Source: Rhodocollybia butyracea (taxonomy: Eukaryota; Basidiomycota; Agaricomycetes; Agaricales; Omphalotaceae). Taken from it: a stretch of 64,000 nucleotides of DNA. The position numbers and the translations under genes are program-made. Within the stretch, counting starts at the first letter, position 1; each line of letters opens with the position of its first letter. A model generated the notes under the pieces. The model saw nothing but the letters and a program-made list of their open reading frames with translations, ran no database searches and was not told the origin of the DNA. The stretch is from assembly GCA_015501585.1 (NCBI GenBank), contig JADNRY010000002.1:992001-1056000 (forward strand), written 5' to 3'. Below are positions 55,076-64,000 of the stretch, piece by piece.

Positions 55076-57076
55076 TTTTGGTTTGAGAAGAAAGGGTGTT
55101 TTTTTGACCAGCAAAGGGAGCTCGACCAGCAAGATGAAGCATGTGGTATTATTCCGAGCTCCTTAAATACTGCGATGGAGTGCAAGTCCCGCCGTTAAAG
55201 GCTGTTATCTCCATATCACGAAACGCCAAGGCTTGCAGCTACCCTTATGATAAGACATAGTCACATTAGAGACAGATAAATTACAGCGATATTGCGATAT
55301 TACACACCAGTACACGCGGCACGCCACAGGCTAAGTATTATCCTTGTATCAGCACAGCCAGCGAACTTGACAGAGCTCGACTCCCAGAGAGACGAGAGAA
55401 GGTAGGAGAGGCTCTAAACCGAAAAGGGCTGAATCGGCACGATCACCGGGCAGAGTCGAGAGTTATTACCTATTTCGGTATATGCATGATCGACGATGAC
55501 AAACTTCCCTTATTAAATTCCACTACCAGGTATTCTTTGAGCAGCAGAGGCAGTGAGCTCGACTATTGCTTGACTCCCAAAGCTCCCGAAGATAAGGCAG
55601 AAGGCTGCAGGGCCAGCAAATCCCTAAACCGAAAAGGGCTAGCTTCTGATACATGTGTTTTGCGAAATCGCGCACATCTGCACGATCAGGCGCATTACCG
55701 ATCTGCTCTCGATTCTGGGGTAAGATCCTCCACAGGGAGACAGTCAGTGCTTCCACTCACACCGCATAAATTTCCACTTCAGCCTGACCAAAGTAGGCCG
55801 CGAAACACAACATTTCTTCTGCCTGCTGAAAAATATTCTTTCGACGCCAGATCATCCAATCAGAACTGCGAGGTTCTGAATCAAAGGACATAATTCAGGC
55901 GATCTTCGAAACCAATAATTTCGCAGCCTAAGATGGCAAAACACTTCTACTTACTTCGAGTCCTAATCTCCTAATCCGAAATCCAAACATCCTCGGGCGG
56001 GACTACTTTGAATCTTCTTAGTACAAGAGGTGCCTCGAAGGTACCGTCTCGGTGTAGAGGCTAATCCTCCTTTCTTTTGGTACGAGGTCACGCTAGCATC
56101 GGCAGACTTGCGGTTTATTACTTAGAGAGCAGACCCATCTCGATCTCAATACAATGTATATCTGGCTTCTCCCTCCCAAGCCGAATCGTTTACACCATTA
56201 TTTTCAGCATCGCAGACCGTGCGCTTATATGGAAGCTTCAAGCTTCGAGGTCTACTGATTCAAACCCATTCTCTATATGCTAGTCATTTTCTCAGCTGTG
56301 TTAAATTAAGGCTATTTCTGTAACCACACACAAGGGCCAGCGCGTATGGGGAACCCAGAAATGCGACCGATAGGCTGGAGCGACCGGATAGATATGTCCA
56401 GCTGCTGGAATGAGTAGCTATTTCGCGAAAGGGAGGGAGGGTGGGAAACGCGAATAGGAATACGAATGCGAGAGACGCGAGGAGCAAAGAAGATAACGCT
56501 CTTTTCGAGAACTTATCACAGAGGGAAAAGGTGTTACAAACCGTACAGACCAGTGAAGCTCAGCTTCAAATTAGGAGGAAGAAGAGTGCAGATATCGAAT
56601 GAACGGATTGAAGTCAGTATCAATGCGCGGTGTGCTGAACTCAGGCGTCAATTGAAGAGACGCCCGATGCATTGCTATATAAAGTCGCTTTGTTCCACCG
56701 TCTTGTTCTTTTCCTTTCAGATTTGTTGTTCCGTTTTGTTTCTTCTTTCGTGGACTCGGAAGCTTTGCGGTTGGCTTATACCTGGAAATATTGAATCATG
56801 GAGATCGGTCGACAAGAAGCCGTTGGGACACACTGCTTGCCCTTGGGAACCTCCTAACTTCTTCGAATCTTACCAGAGCAAAGGGTTTAGTCCACAAGAG
56901 CCGTGGTTGTACTTGGTGCACGCGAATTCCGAAGACCAGAGTCAAAGCTCGCATGACAACGGCAAGTTATCGGGGATTGGCCCAGTCCATTCCTTTTCTG
57001 ACATAGACTCAACACTGCGAAATCGGGTGTGAGCTACGGGCCAAAGCTTGACTAGCTTGAAATATAAAAGTACTTA
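55076..57076. other. Gene-poor stretch with short direct repeats
   Basis: About 2 kb. CTAAACCGAAAAGGGCT occurs at about 55416 and 55624, with nearby GAGCTCGACT, suggesting an old tandem duplication of about 210 bases. A TATATAAA-type box lies at about 56677. The frame at 56466-57032 has a hydrophobic stretch but no domain. I support no gene here. Confidence 0.4.
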
Positions 57077-58960
57077 CTAGGTTAGGTCACCATCCTCTTC
57101 TTTCCTTTTCTGTTCTACAGCACCAACCTCCGGGGACCATCCTAAGACACCATCCCACATCACTGGTTGGTCATCGGGGGGAGATTCAAGCAGAGCAATC
57201 TCCAGGACAATATAACCGTGGAACCAAAGGTGAGGAAGATTGGTCACAAGTGTTCTTGTCTCAGTGTCATCCGACGTGCATGCTTTCCTGTAGTGAGGTA
57301 TTTGTATTGCATCGAGTTGCTGTTCGATCTCTGAGAGGGTCGCATCAGAAAGGTTATATCGAAAGGGAGCCATGCTTGCGCTTTTCTGTAGGATTGGGCA
57401 TGTTCAATTCAAACATGAAAAGTGGCCGAAATATGCTCACCAGAACGTAAAAAACGCGACGTGGAGCGGTTTCGTAGACAAAAAGATTACTAGTGTCCAG
57501 ATTGTTTATTGAGGGGAGCGGTTGGAAGCCGACCCTACGTTCGCTTCCAATACCCTCTAGTTTGTCTGTACGTCGAGCCAGTGGGTACAGGCGTAACTTG
57601 GAATGGTCACCAGAGTCAACGACACTGCGCACAATGGCTGGGCGAAAGGGAGATTCCTCGGTATCACCGGTACGATGATAGTAGCTTGGATCTGGTTCTC
57701 GAGGTTTGGGTTCATACTCCAAGCTTTCTTTGCACAGAACACGCGCCAGGATCAAATCGCCTCGCCGGATAGAGGGATGGTCTGTCGATCCGTTAGCCTC
57801 TTGTTTTGTTTCTTCTACTCCATCTCCTTCGCCACAGCTAAAGGTCATATAGCACTTTATACTTTCTTCGCTCCAGTTATAGGTCGTCTCGGGCCCGGCG
57901 ATAGCAGATAGCTGGTTCCGCAGGAAATCATAGTCTGGATCTTCGCTCCACTCGAGAGAAAAGCAATAGCACGCAAAACGCTCAACCTCTTGAGGCAGCC
58001 CCTGACACAATCTCGCTGTTGTCCATGAACGTTTTTTCTGTTCAATGCGTTTGCTGCGATGTTTCTCGGTGCCTCCTGTCAAATTTTCCCAGGGAAGGGA
58101 CCCACGAAATAGTCGAACCAATATGTACGACAGAGTTTGAAGATCATCGCGTCGGGATAGGGCTGTAAGAATATGAGCTCATGATGATATGAATACTTAC
58201 CTTGACCGAGATGCGCGCCCGGACTAGAATATACGAGTGTTCCCACGACAGTACCTTTAGCAGGTGCAAAATGCACGTTGGTGCCGCGGTCTCGGTATCT
58301 GCGCGCAAGGCCAAAGTCTATTATGTGCACAGTGTCACGGTTAGGTTGATCGTGTTGCCCAAAGAGAAAGTTTTCTGGCTGAATCGTAGTTCAAGGAAAA
58401 AGTCATGAGTCTACTGAAAGAGAAATATTTAATGATTTACCTTTAAATCCCGATGGATAAAGCCCTTGGAGTGTATGTACTCCACCGCGGTAAGCTAGAG
58501 ATACAATCAGCGAAGCTCTTACTTGATGACTGTGGGACACACCATTCCGAGACCCACTTTGGCCGTCCTTTCAACGGTGAAATCGTGTCTGGATTGGTGA
58601 AAACCATGTTCAACAGCCGGACCCAGAAGTTCCATGACCATGGCGCGGCATTGGCGACCAGATATCGTCTTTGTGCCATATGCATATACACGCGGGATGC
58701 AAGGATGCCCTTTGAGAACTTGGTAGAGTTTGTATTCGTATTCTACCATTGAACGAGTAATTCGCGAAAGAGCACGTTCACTCTTTATTGCGACGTGTTC
58801 GCCAGTTGGACTGAGATATTTTTCCACTACACCTGTATATCGTCCATTAAGCCATTGCACTGGAAGGAGCATTTAGCTCACCGTAGCCACCTTTTCGATA
58901 AAACTGATACGAGTAAACTCTTCCAAAGAAACAGTACCACAAGTATTTTCCATTGAACGC
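57077..58960 (-). CDS. Casein-kinase-1-like Ser/Thr kinase with fungal C-terminal extension
   Basis: Kinase core in order: glycine-rich loop RKGGYGVVEKYLSPTGEHVA (after splicing GTGAGC...ATACAG), VAIK lysine, VMELLGPAVEH, YIHSKGFIHRDLKPENFLFG (HRDLKPEN), HIIDFGLARRYRD (DFG), KGTVVGTLVYSSPGAHLGQ, SRRDDLQTLSYILVRLFRGS and LPWENL. These are CK1-family features (no APE motif, RRDDL helix). Catalytic Lys, Asp and DFG are intact, so it is probably active. A C-terminal region of about 290 residues includes RRGDLILARVLCKESLEYEP, a PWWP/BAH-like style of segment, and ends EQKRKEEDGDLT after an intron near 57412. The 5' exon is unresolved; ATG 58872 is an alternative that lacks the glycine loop. Confidence 0.75.
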
Positions 58961-59131
58961 GATGTTTAACTGAATGAGAAGGAATTTCAATTTCCAAATA
59001 AGTTGATTTCATAGCGGCCCGGTTACTCCGCGTATGCCCCGCTTTATCCTATACCCCGGCTTGGGGTTCACCGTTTTTCCCCACACATATACCCAGCCTG
59101 TCCTTTCAGTTTTTCTTTCCGTCTGTTCTTG

Positions 59132-61181
59132 ATGCCTGAGCAGGGCGAATTTGTCGGTTCACTAGACTGCGGTACCACGTAGGTGTTTGCATATAATCTC
59201 TTTTTCTCTGACAGTTCATTTACTTTGCTTTTGTACAGTTCCGTTCGGTTTATCATCTTCGACAAGTACGCTCAGATCGTAGCTCAGCATCAACTAGAAT
59301 TCCCCCAGTACTACCCAAATCCTGGGTATGATTTATTCCGACATTTTTTCCGCCGTGCTAATCTTTCCTCAGGTGGCATGAGCAAAATCCATTAGAAATA
59401 CAAGCTCATGCCGAAGCTTGCATAGAGGAAACTGTCAAAACCTTAATAGTCAAGGGATATACCAAGGACAGTGTGAAGGTCATTGGTGAGCCTGCCAGTA
59501 TTAGTATTCATTTGTGCCGGCGCTCAATCATCTTCTTTAGGCATAACCAATCAACGAGAATCCGCTTTTGTTTGGAGTCGAAAGACAGGAAAACCACTAT
59601 GCAATGCCATTGTTTGGGACGATTCAAGAACTAGGAACTTGGTAGCACATTACGAGGATATCCTCACCACTAAAGGTCTCGAAATCGCTCCTGGTGTGTG
59701 GAAAAAGGGTCAAGAAGGCATTGATACTCTACGGGAAATGTATGATGTGTTTCGCCTTTCTCTTCTTGCTCAACACTCTGATTTGCGCTTCTAGTTCCGG
59801 TCTCCCCTTATCAACCTATTTCTCGGCTACCAAAGTTCGTTGGATGATAGATAATTACCCCGAAGTTGCCAAAGCTCATGAAAATGATGATTTGTGTTTT
59901 GGTACTCTCGAATCGTGGTTGGTTTATGTGAGTCTGGCAGTCTCTCACCCCCATCGTTTATTACTGATAATGTTGCAGAACCTGGTTGGAGGAGTGAAGC
60001 AAGGCTTGCACGTATCTGAAATTTCCAACGCTACCCGTACACTGTTGTTCAACACGACGACATTGAACTGGGATCCAAGACTGTTCAAGTTCTTCGGTCT
60101 TCGCCAGTCTATCGCTGGAGACGTTGTATCTACATCGCAAATCTATGGTCACATTGCAGTAGGCTCACTCACAGGAGTACCAATAGGTGGTCTGGTGGGC
60201 GATCAGCAGGCCGCTCTGATTGGCAACAAGTGTCTTTCGAAAGGCGAGGCCAAGTGCACGTATGGTACTGGAGCCTTCCTTCTCTTTTGTACTGGGAACG
60301 AGATTGTAAAGAGCGATCATGGATTACTGAGTACAGTAGCCTTCCAGCCGGGACCCAATGCGAAACCAGTGTTTGCATTGGAAGGAAGCAGTGCGTATTC
60401 TGAACACGCATCCTTCGAAAGCTCATCAGGTCGTCTAGTTTCATCCGCTGGAAGCGCAATCAATTGGTTGAAAGACTCGATGCATATGATCTCCAGTTCT
60501 GCCGAAGTCAATGACCTCGCAGCGCAAGAGTCAACAAGCGGTGGTGTTTATTTCATTACTGCCTTCTCGGGGCTTCTTGCCCCCTACTGGGACTCTTCCG
60601 CCACTGGTCTGATGATCGGTAAGTCTTGAATGATCAACCATCTAACAAGCTCTGACGAGGATCGGTTTCAAGGGATCACCCAGTACACCAATCCTTCACA
60701 TATCGCGCGCGCTACTTTAGAGGCTACCGCTTTCCAGACCCGCGCCATCATTCAAAGTATGGTTCTTGACTCAGGAAAGGATGTTGAAAGCCTCAAGGTC
60801 GATGGTGGGATGACCAATGGTGACTTGGCTATGAGTATTCTCGCTGATATCAATGGAAGCGATGTTATTCGACCAGAAATGAGAGAGTTGGTCTTCGTTT
60901 TTTCCAATTCAGAGCCAACGTTGTTGACTTGAGTCCTGCTTTGTAGATCCACCGCTCTTGGTTCTGCCCTTCTCGCAGGCTCAGCGATTGGGCTGTTTGG
61001 ATGGGATCTCACTAAACCAGAAACTCTGGCTGAAGTCAACACGAAGGGTACGAGGACCTTCAAACCCGAGATGTCAGCCTCTATCCGCGAGAAGAAATGG
61101 GCGAATTGGCAGCGCGCTATCGAACGTTGTAGAGGGTGGGGGATTGGTGTAGATGATGAAGAAGAGGACCTTCTTGTATAG
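59132..61181 (+). CDS. GUT1: Glycerol kinase (FGGY family)
   Basis: Phosphorylates glycerol to glycerol-3-phosphate with ATP. ATG 59132 opens [16 protein letters not shown], spliced to [20 protein letters not shown]. Motifs: [85 protein letters not shown]-like [65 protein letters not shown] and [19 protein letters not shown]. An intron near 60394 (GTGCGT...CGTCTAG) gives the family's [12 protein letters not shown]; without it about 17 odd residues would intrude. Stop TAG at 61179. Divergent from the CK1-like gene. Confidence 0.92.
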
Positions 61182-61531
61182 TGTAGGACACGGTCAGCAG
61201 ACGGACTTTTTAATTTATCAGCATTATAATTATATCTTCTTGGTTGTATGGTATGTTTTGGGTAATTTCATGTGTATTTCTAGTGTGTTTGTAGGTTGAC
61301 CAACGGTCGTCGTTCATTCCGAAGCAACTGTTTTGAAAAACTAGGTAATGTATTCCCTCTTACGATAAACTCCATAACTGGACTAAGTATACGAAATGAT
61401 ACAAACTAACAAAGGTGCTGAAATAGTCCCTAAAAAGATCATAGGTCAAGCAGTGAACAGAAAACTAGAATAAATGATCGTCTCGGAACCGCAGGGGTTC
61501 CGATAAAAGAAAAACAACGAGAGTAAGGGTA
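61182..61531. other. Convergent 3' regions of GUT1 and AP180 genes
   Basis: About 350 bases holding two 3' flanks in tail-to-tail arrangement. AT-rich with AATTATAATTATA-like sequence near 61225. No gene. Confidence 0.4.
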
Positions 61532-64000
61532 TCAGATAAGAGATGCACTCTGTTGTTGCTGTTGGTGGTTTCCAGTCTGCCCGAACATATTTCCGTTCAT
61601 TCCCCCAGCGCTCATTCCACCCATACCTGTAGGCATTGCACCATTCGGGGTGGCATTGAACATGGACGCACGGAAAGGACTCGCACCTCCTCCGGTCATC
61701 TGTGGCCGGAGGCCCTGGCCAAGGGTGGATCCTGCTCCAGTTGAGCCACCTAGTACCGATGACTGGCCGAACCCTGTAGGTTGCCCCGATACTCCAGTCG
61801 AGTTGGTAAAGGGCAGTCCACCGGTAAAACCACCACTCAGACCACCACCAGTCGCACTACCACCAAAGCTTTTACCACTATTGAAGGCACTTCCACTTGT
61901 TCCAAGAGACGATGTGGAGGGCAGTCCAGTGATCGCGGGGGTAACAGGAGCAGAACCTGGGATAGAGGGTAAAGACTCTAACAACGAGGCACCAAATGAC
62001 GACGAAGGTTTGAACGGTTTGAGCCCACTGAAACCAGTGGTCTGACTCCTTAATGGAGCAGCTCCAGCCCCGGTGAAGGAAGGGGTAGATGAAGTGTTCG
62101 TTGCACCTGTGGGCTGTGTGGACAAGGAGGACGAGAATAGAGAATCAGAAAACATCGATCCTGCTGCTGTTGATGAAGTAGTTTGGGACTTCAAAGGACC
62201 CGAGGACGAGAAGTTGGATTGCCCCGAGGTCAGTGTGTTTTCCGGTTTCTGGGAAGAGAAGGACGAGGCGATGCTAGACATATCGGAGGCCCCTGGATTT
62301 AGAGCGCTTAGGTTGAAAGAAAAGTTGCCGAAGCCCGTCTGTTGGGGAAGCTGCGGGGCATTCTGTGGCTGCTGCTGCTGAGGTTGCTGAGGTTGCTGCT
62401 GCTGCTGCTGCTGTCCATTCGGACTTCCCATCCCCATCGCCAATTCCATCAGCGTAGGCTGGTGGGGCACCGGCGGCGGGGGGGTTGTAATGGGTCCGAA
62501 AGGATTCTTCGTGCCTGTCTGATGACTCCTCACTGGTGCCGGAGATGGTGAGGAGCCAAACGACGTCAACGGCGTCGACGCAGGGCGGGGAGGAACATTC
62601 ATTGGTGAAGTAGAGTGACCAAAGGGCCCCGCAGATGCCGGAGGAGAAAACACTGAAGAACCCAGCATGGACGAGCTTTGTGGGCTTGCCAATCCACTTG
62701 ATGGTTGGAACCCGTTTGAAGTACCGCTACTGTTGCCGAACGAGAATGGCTGCTGGGATGAATGGGGTTGGGACTGGGGTTGCTGCTGGAATGACGGGGG
62801 CTGAGGTTGGGATTGAGGCTGCTGTTGCTGCACTGCACCCATTCCACCGACCCCGAACATCATCATTCCAGTCGTCTGGGGCATAAGCATACTCTGACGG
62901 AATGGGTTTGCACCCGTAGCTTGCGGTTGCAAACCGCCCTGCATTTGTGGGTTGCCGAGCATACCAGTTGGTTGCTGCATCAGGTAGGAGGAGAATGGTC
63001 GATGACCGGTTGTCTGAGGCTGCACGCGTAGATGGGATGGAGGTTGAGATTGTTGCTGCGTTTGTGGCTGCATCATGCCAAACGGATTGGGAGCTGATTG
63101 TGAGGATGTTTGTTGTGGTGCAAGGAACCCAGTAGGTTGGACTTGCATCTGCTGCTGGCCGAACTGAGGTTGAGCCATACCCATTGCCACGAAAGGGTTA
63201 GGAGCTGTTTGTTGCTGTTGGAAGTAAGCTGTATTTGGACTGGTCGTGCAAAGAATCAGTGAGCGAGTTAGATACAGGATAAATAAAAGTACCTGTTGGT
63301 TTGTGGATTAAACATAGTTGGTTGCGTCTCTTCAATCCCCGCAAAGAAATCAGCCACAGCTTTATTCTGCTCCGATTTGACGGCTGAGGAGGTGACAGGG
63401 GGACTATTCGGAATACTGGTAGGTAATGGCGGAACGGGTGGAGGTGCTAAAACTTTTGGTTACAATTCAGCATAAGAAAGATTTGAAGAGTATCACCTTG
63501 ACCAGCTTTACTTGAAGTCGAACCATTCGCGCCGTTGCTTCGTCCTCCTCTTTGTGTTGCTTCCTTATTCGTCTTGTACTCGATCCGATTTTGTTCGAAA
63601 TTGGGATCGGTCAAGTATTCTTCAAGTGCACCAGCTAGTGAAACGGGAGCCTGGGAGAAGGTCAGGAGATGATTAGGGATATAGGTGAAGACACAGACGT
63701 GTTTCAAGTTGGGAATCGGTACGTTGAGAATATTTTGTAACTTCTTCGCCACACCGAGAAATTCAACAACCTTTTCAGTCTGTTTGCAGAACTGTCTGTA
63801 GAGAGCAAGTGCTTGTTGGGCATCGACATGGGACATTTCGAAATAATGCTCTATACCTCGGCCATTAGTCAAGCTGAAGCAATTTTAGTTGTGTGCGCAC
63901 CAAGGACGTTGATAACGCCTTCATTTCCGGCTTGAAAGAGGATAAGAAGGTCTTTTACAAGCATCCGAAGAGCAGTAGTCGTGAGTTCATCTTCCAAATC
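61532..64000 (-). CDS. ANTH-domain clathrin assembly protein (AP180/YAP180), partial
   Basis: Endocytic clathrin adaptor binding PIP2 through ANTH. The right edge cuts the N-terminal ANTH domain. Visible ANTH: MLVKDLLILFQAGNEGVINV, LEHYFEMSHVDAQQALALYR, FCKQTEKVVEFLGVAKKLQN, APVSLAGALEEYLTD. The intron between NVL and EHYF is best closed at ...GGTATAG. The tail is Gln/Pro/Ser-rich with four NPF motifs (APNPFVAM, APNPFGMM, GANPFRQS, TKNPFGPI) that bind EH-domain proteins. It also has recurring (P/T)TG triplets (QPTG, QTTG, QMTG) and a polyglutamine run (62369-62412 region). It ends QQQQQSASLI. Introns interrupt the frame near 63240-63290 and 63450-63500. Confidence 0.85.

Noticed and set aside
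56466..57032. 188-codon forward frame with a hydrophobic stretch after a TATA-like box
   Set aside because: The TATA-like sequence lies inside the frame rather than upstream, composition is not protein-like at the start, and no family is recognised. Kept only as intergenic.
60394..60446. Apparent 17-residue insertion in glycerol kinase
   Set aside because: A GTGCGT...TCTAG intron restores the conserved [12 protein letters not shown] sequence.
1..64000. Secondary-metabolite, mating-type or defence gene cluster
   Set aside because: No PKS, NRPS, terpene cyclase, homeodomain, pheromone CAAX precursor, NLR or restriction-type genes were seen; SDR, MFS and kinase genes here are scattered among housekeeping genes.

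Overview
The window is eukaryotic nuclear DNA from a filamentous basidiomycete, most likely an Agaricomycete. The evidence is dense genes on both strands, many GT-AG introns of about 45-65 bases, several large F-box/LRR genes, a casein-kinase-1-like kinase of mushroom type, and a Ste50 adaptor carrying two SH3 domains (the basidiomycete 'Ubc2' layout). I see no CRISPR array, rRNA or convincing tRNA. Gene models below were built by hand from reading frames, splice signals and conserved motifs; exon ends are approximate unless stated.

Layout. 1-8.1 kb: partial ataxin-10-like gene, CoA-diphosphatase-type Nudix hydrolase, a field of degenerate repeats, a possible small gene, a BRAP2/Etp1-type RING + ZnF-UBP ubiquitin ligase, and an F-box gene. 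8.9-21.6 kb: Ste50/Ubc2 MAPK adaptor, CUE-domain Cue3/ASCC2-like protein, dynamin-like GTPase, and a large disordered protein with acidic-phenylalanine motifs. 21.6-29.5 kb: the most dynamic part, three tandem MFS (monocarboxylate-transporter-like) copies. Copy A is broken: it carries a 729-bp hAT-like non-autonomous element in codon 4, plus frameshifts and a stop, and is a mosaic of copies B and C. A duplicated scrap of the neighbouring gene and a retroelement 3' end lie between A and B. 29.8-36.9 kb: tartrate/D-malate-type dehydrogenase, J-domain protein, membrane-anchored coiled-coil protein, SDR oxidoreductase, and a small unrecognised gene. 39-48.4 kb: F-box gene, DPH3 divergent from TDP1, an LRR/F-box-like gene divergent from phospholipase C. 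49-55 kb: a decayed secreted jelly-roll protein, a GH47 alpha-mannosidase with two reading-frame problems, and a small secreted ORF. 57-64 kb: CK1-like kinase divergent from glycerol kinase, and a partial ANTH clathrin adaptor (AP180).

Most genes are unrelated housekeeping or signalling functions; I see no secondary-metabolite or defence cluster. The strongest hunting result is the 21.5-29.5 kb MFS array: tandem duplication, gene-conversion-like mosaicism, and transposon insertion datable by its 8-bp target duplication against an intact sister copy. Also notable are GC-AG introns with independent frame support and several small genes without a recognised family. I did not find a clearly new multi-gene system.
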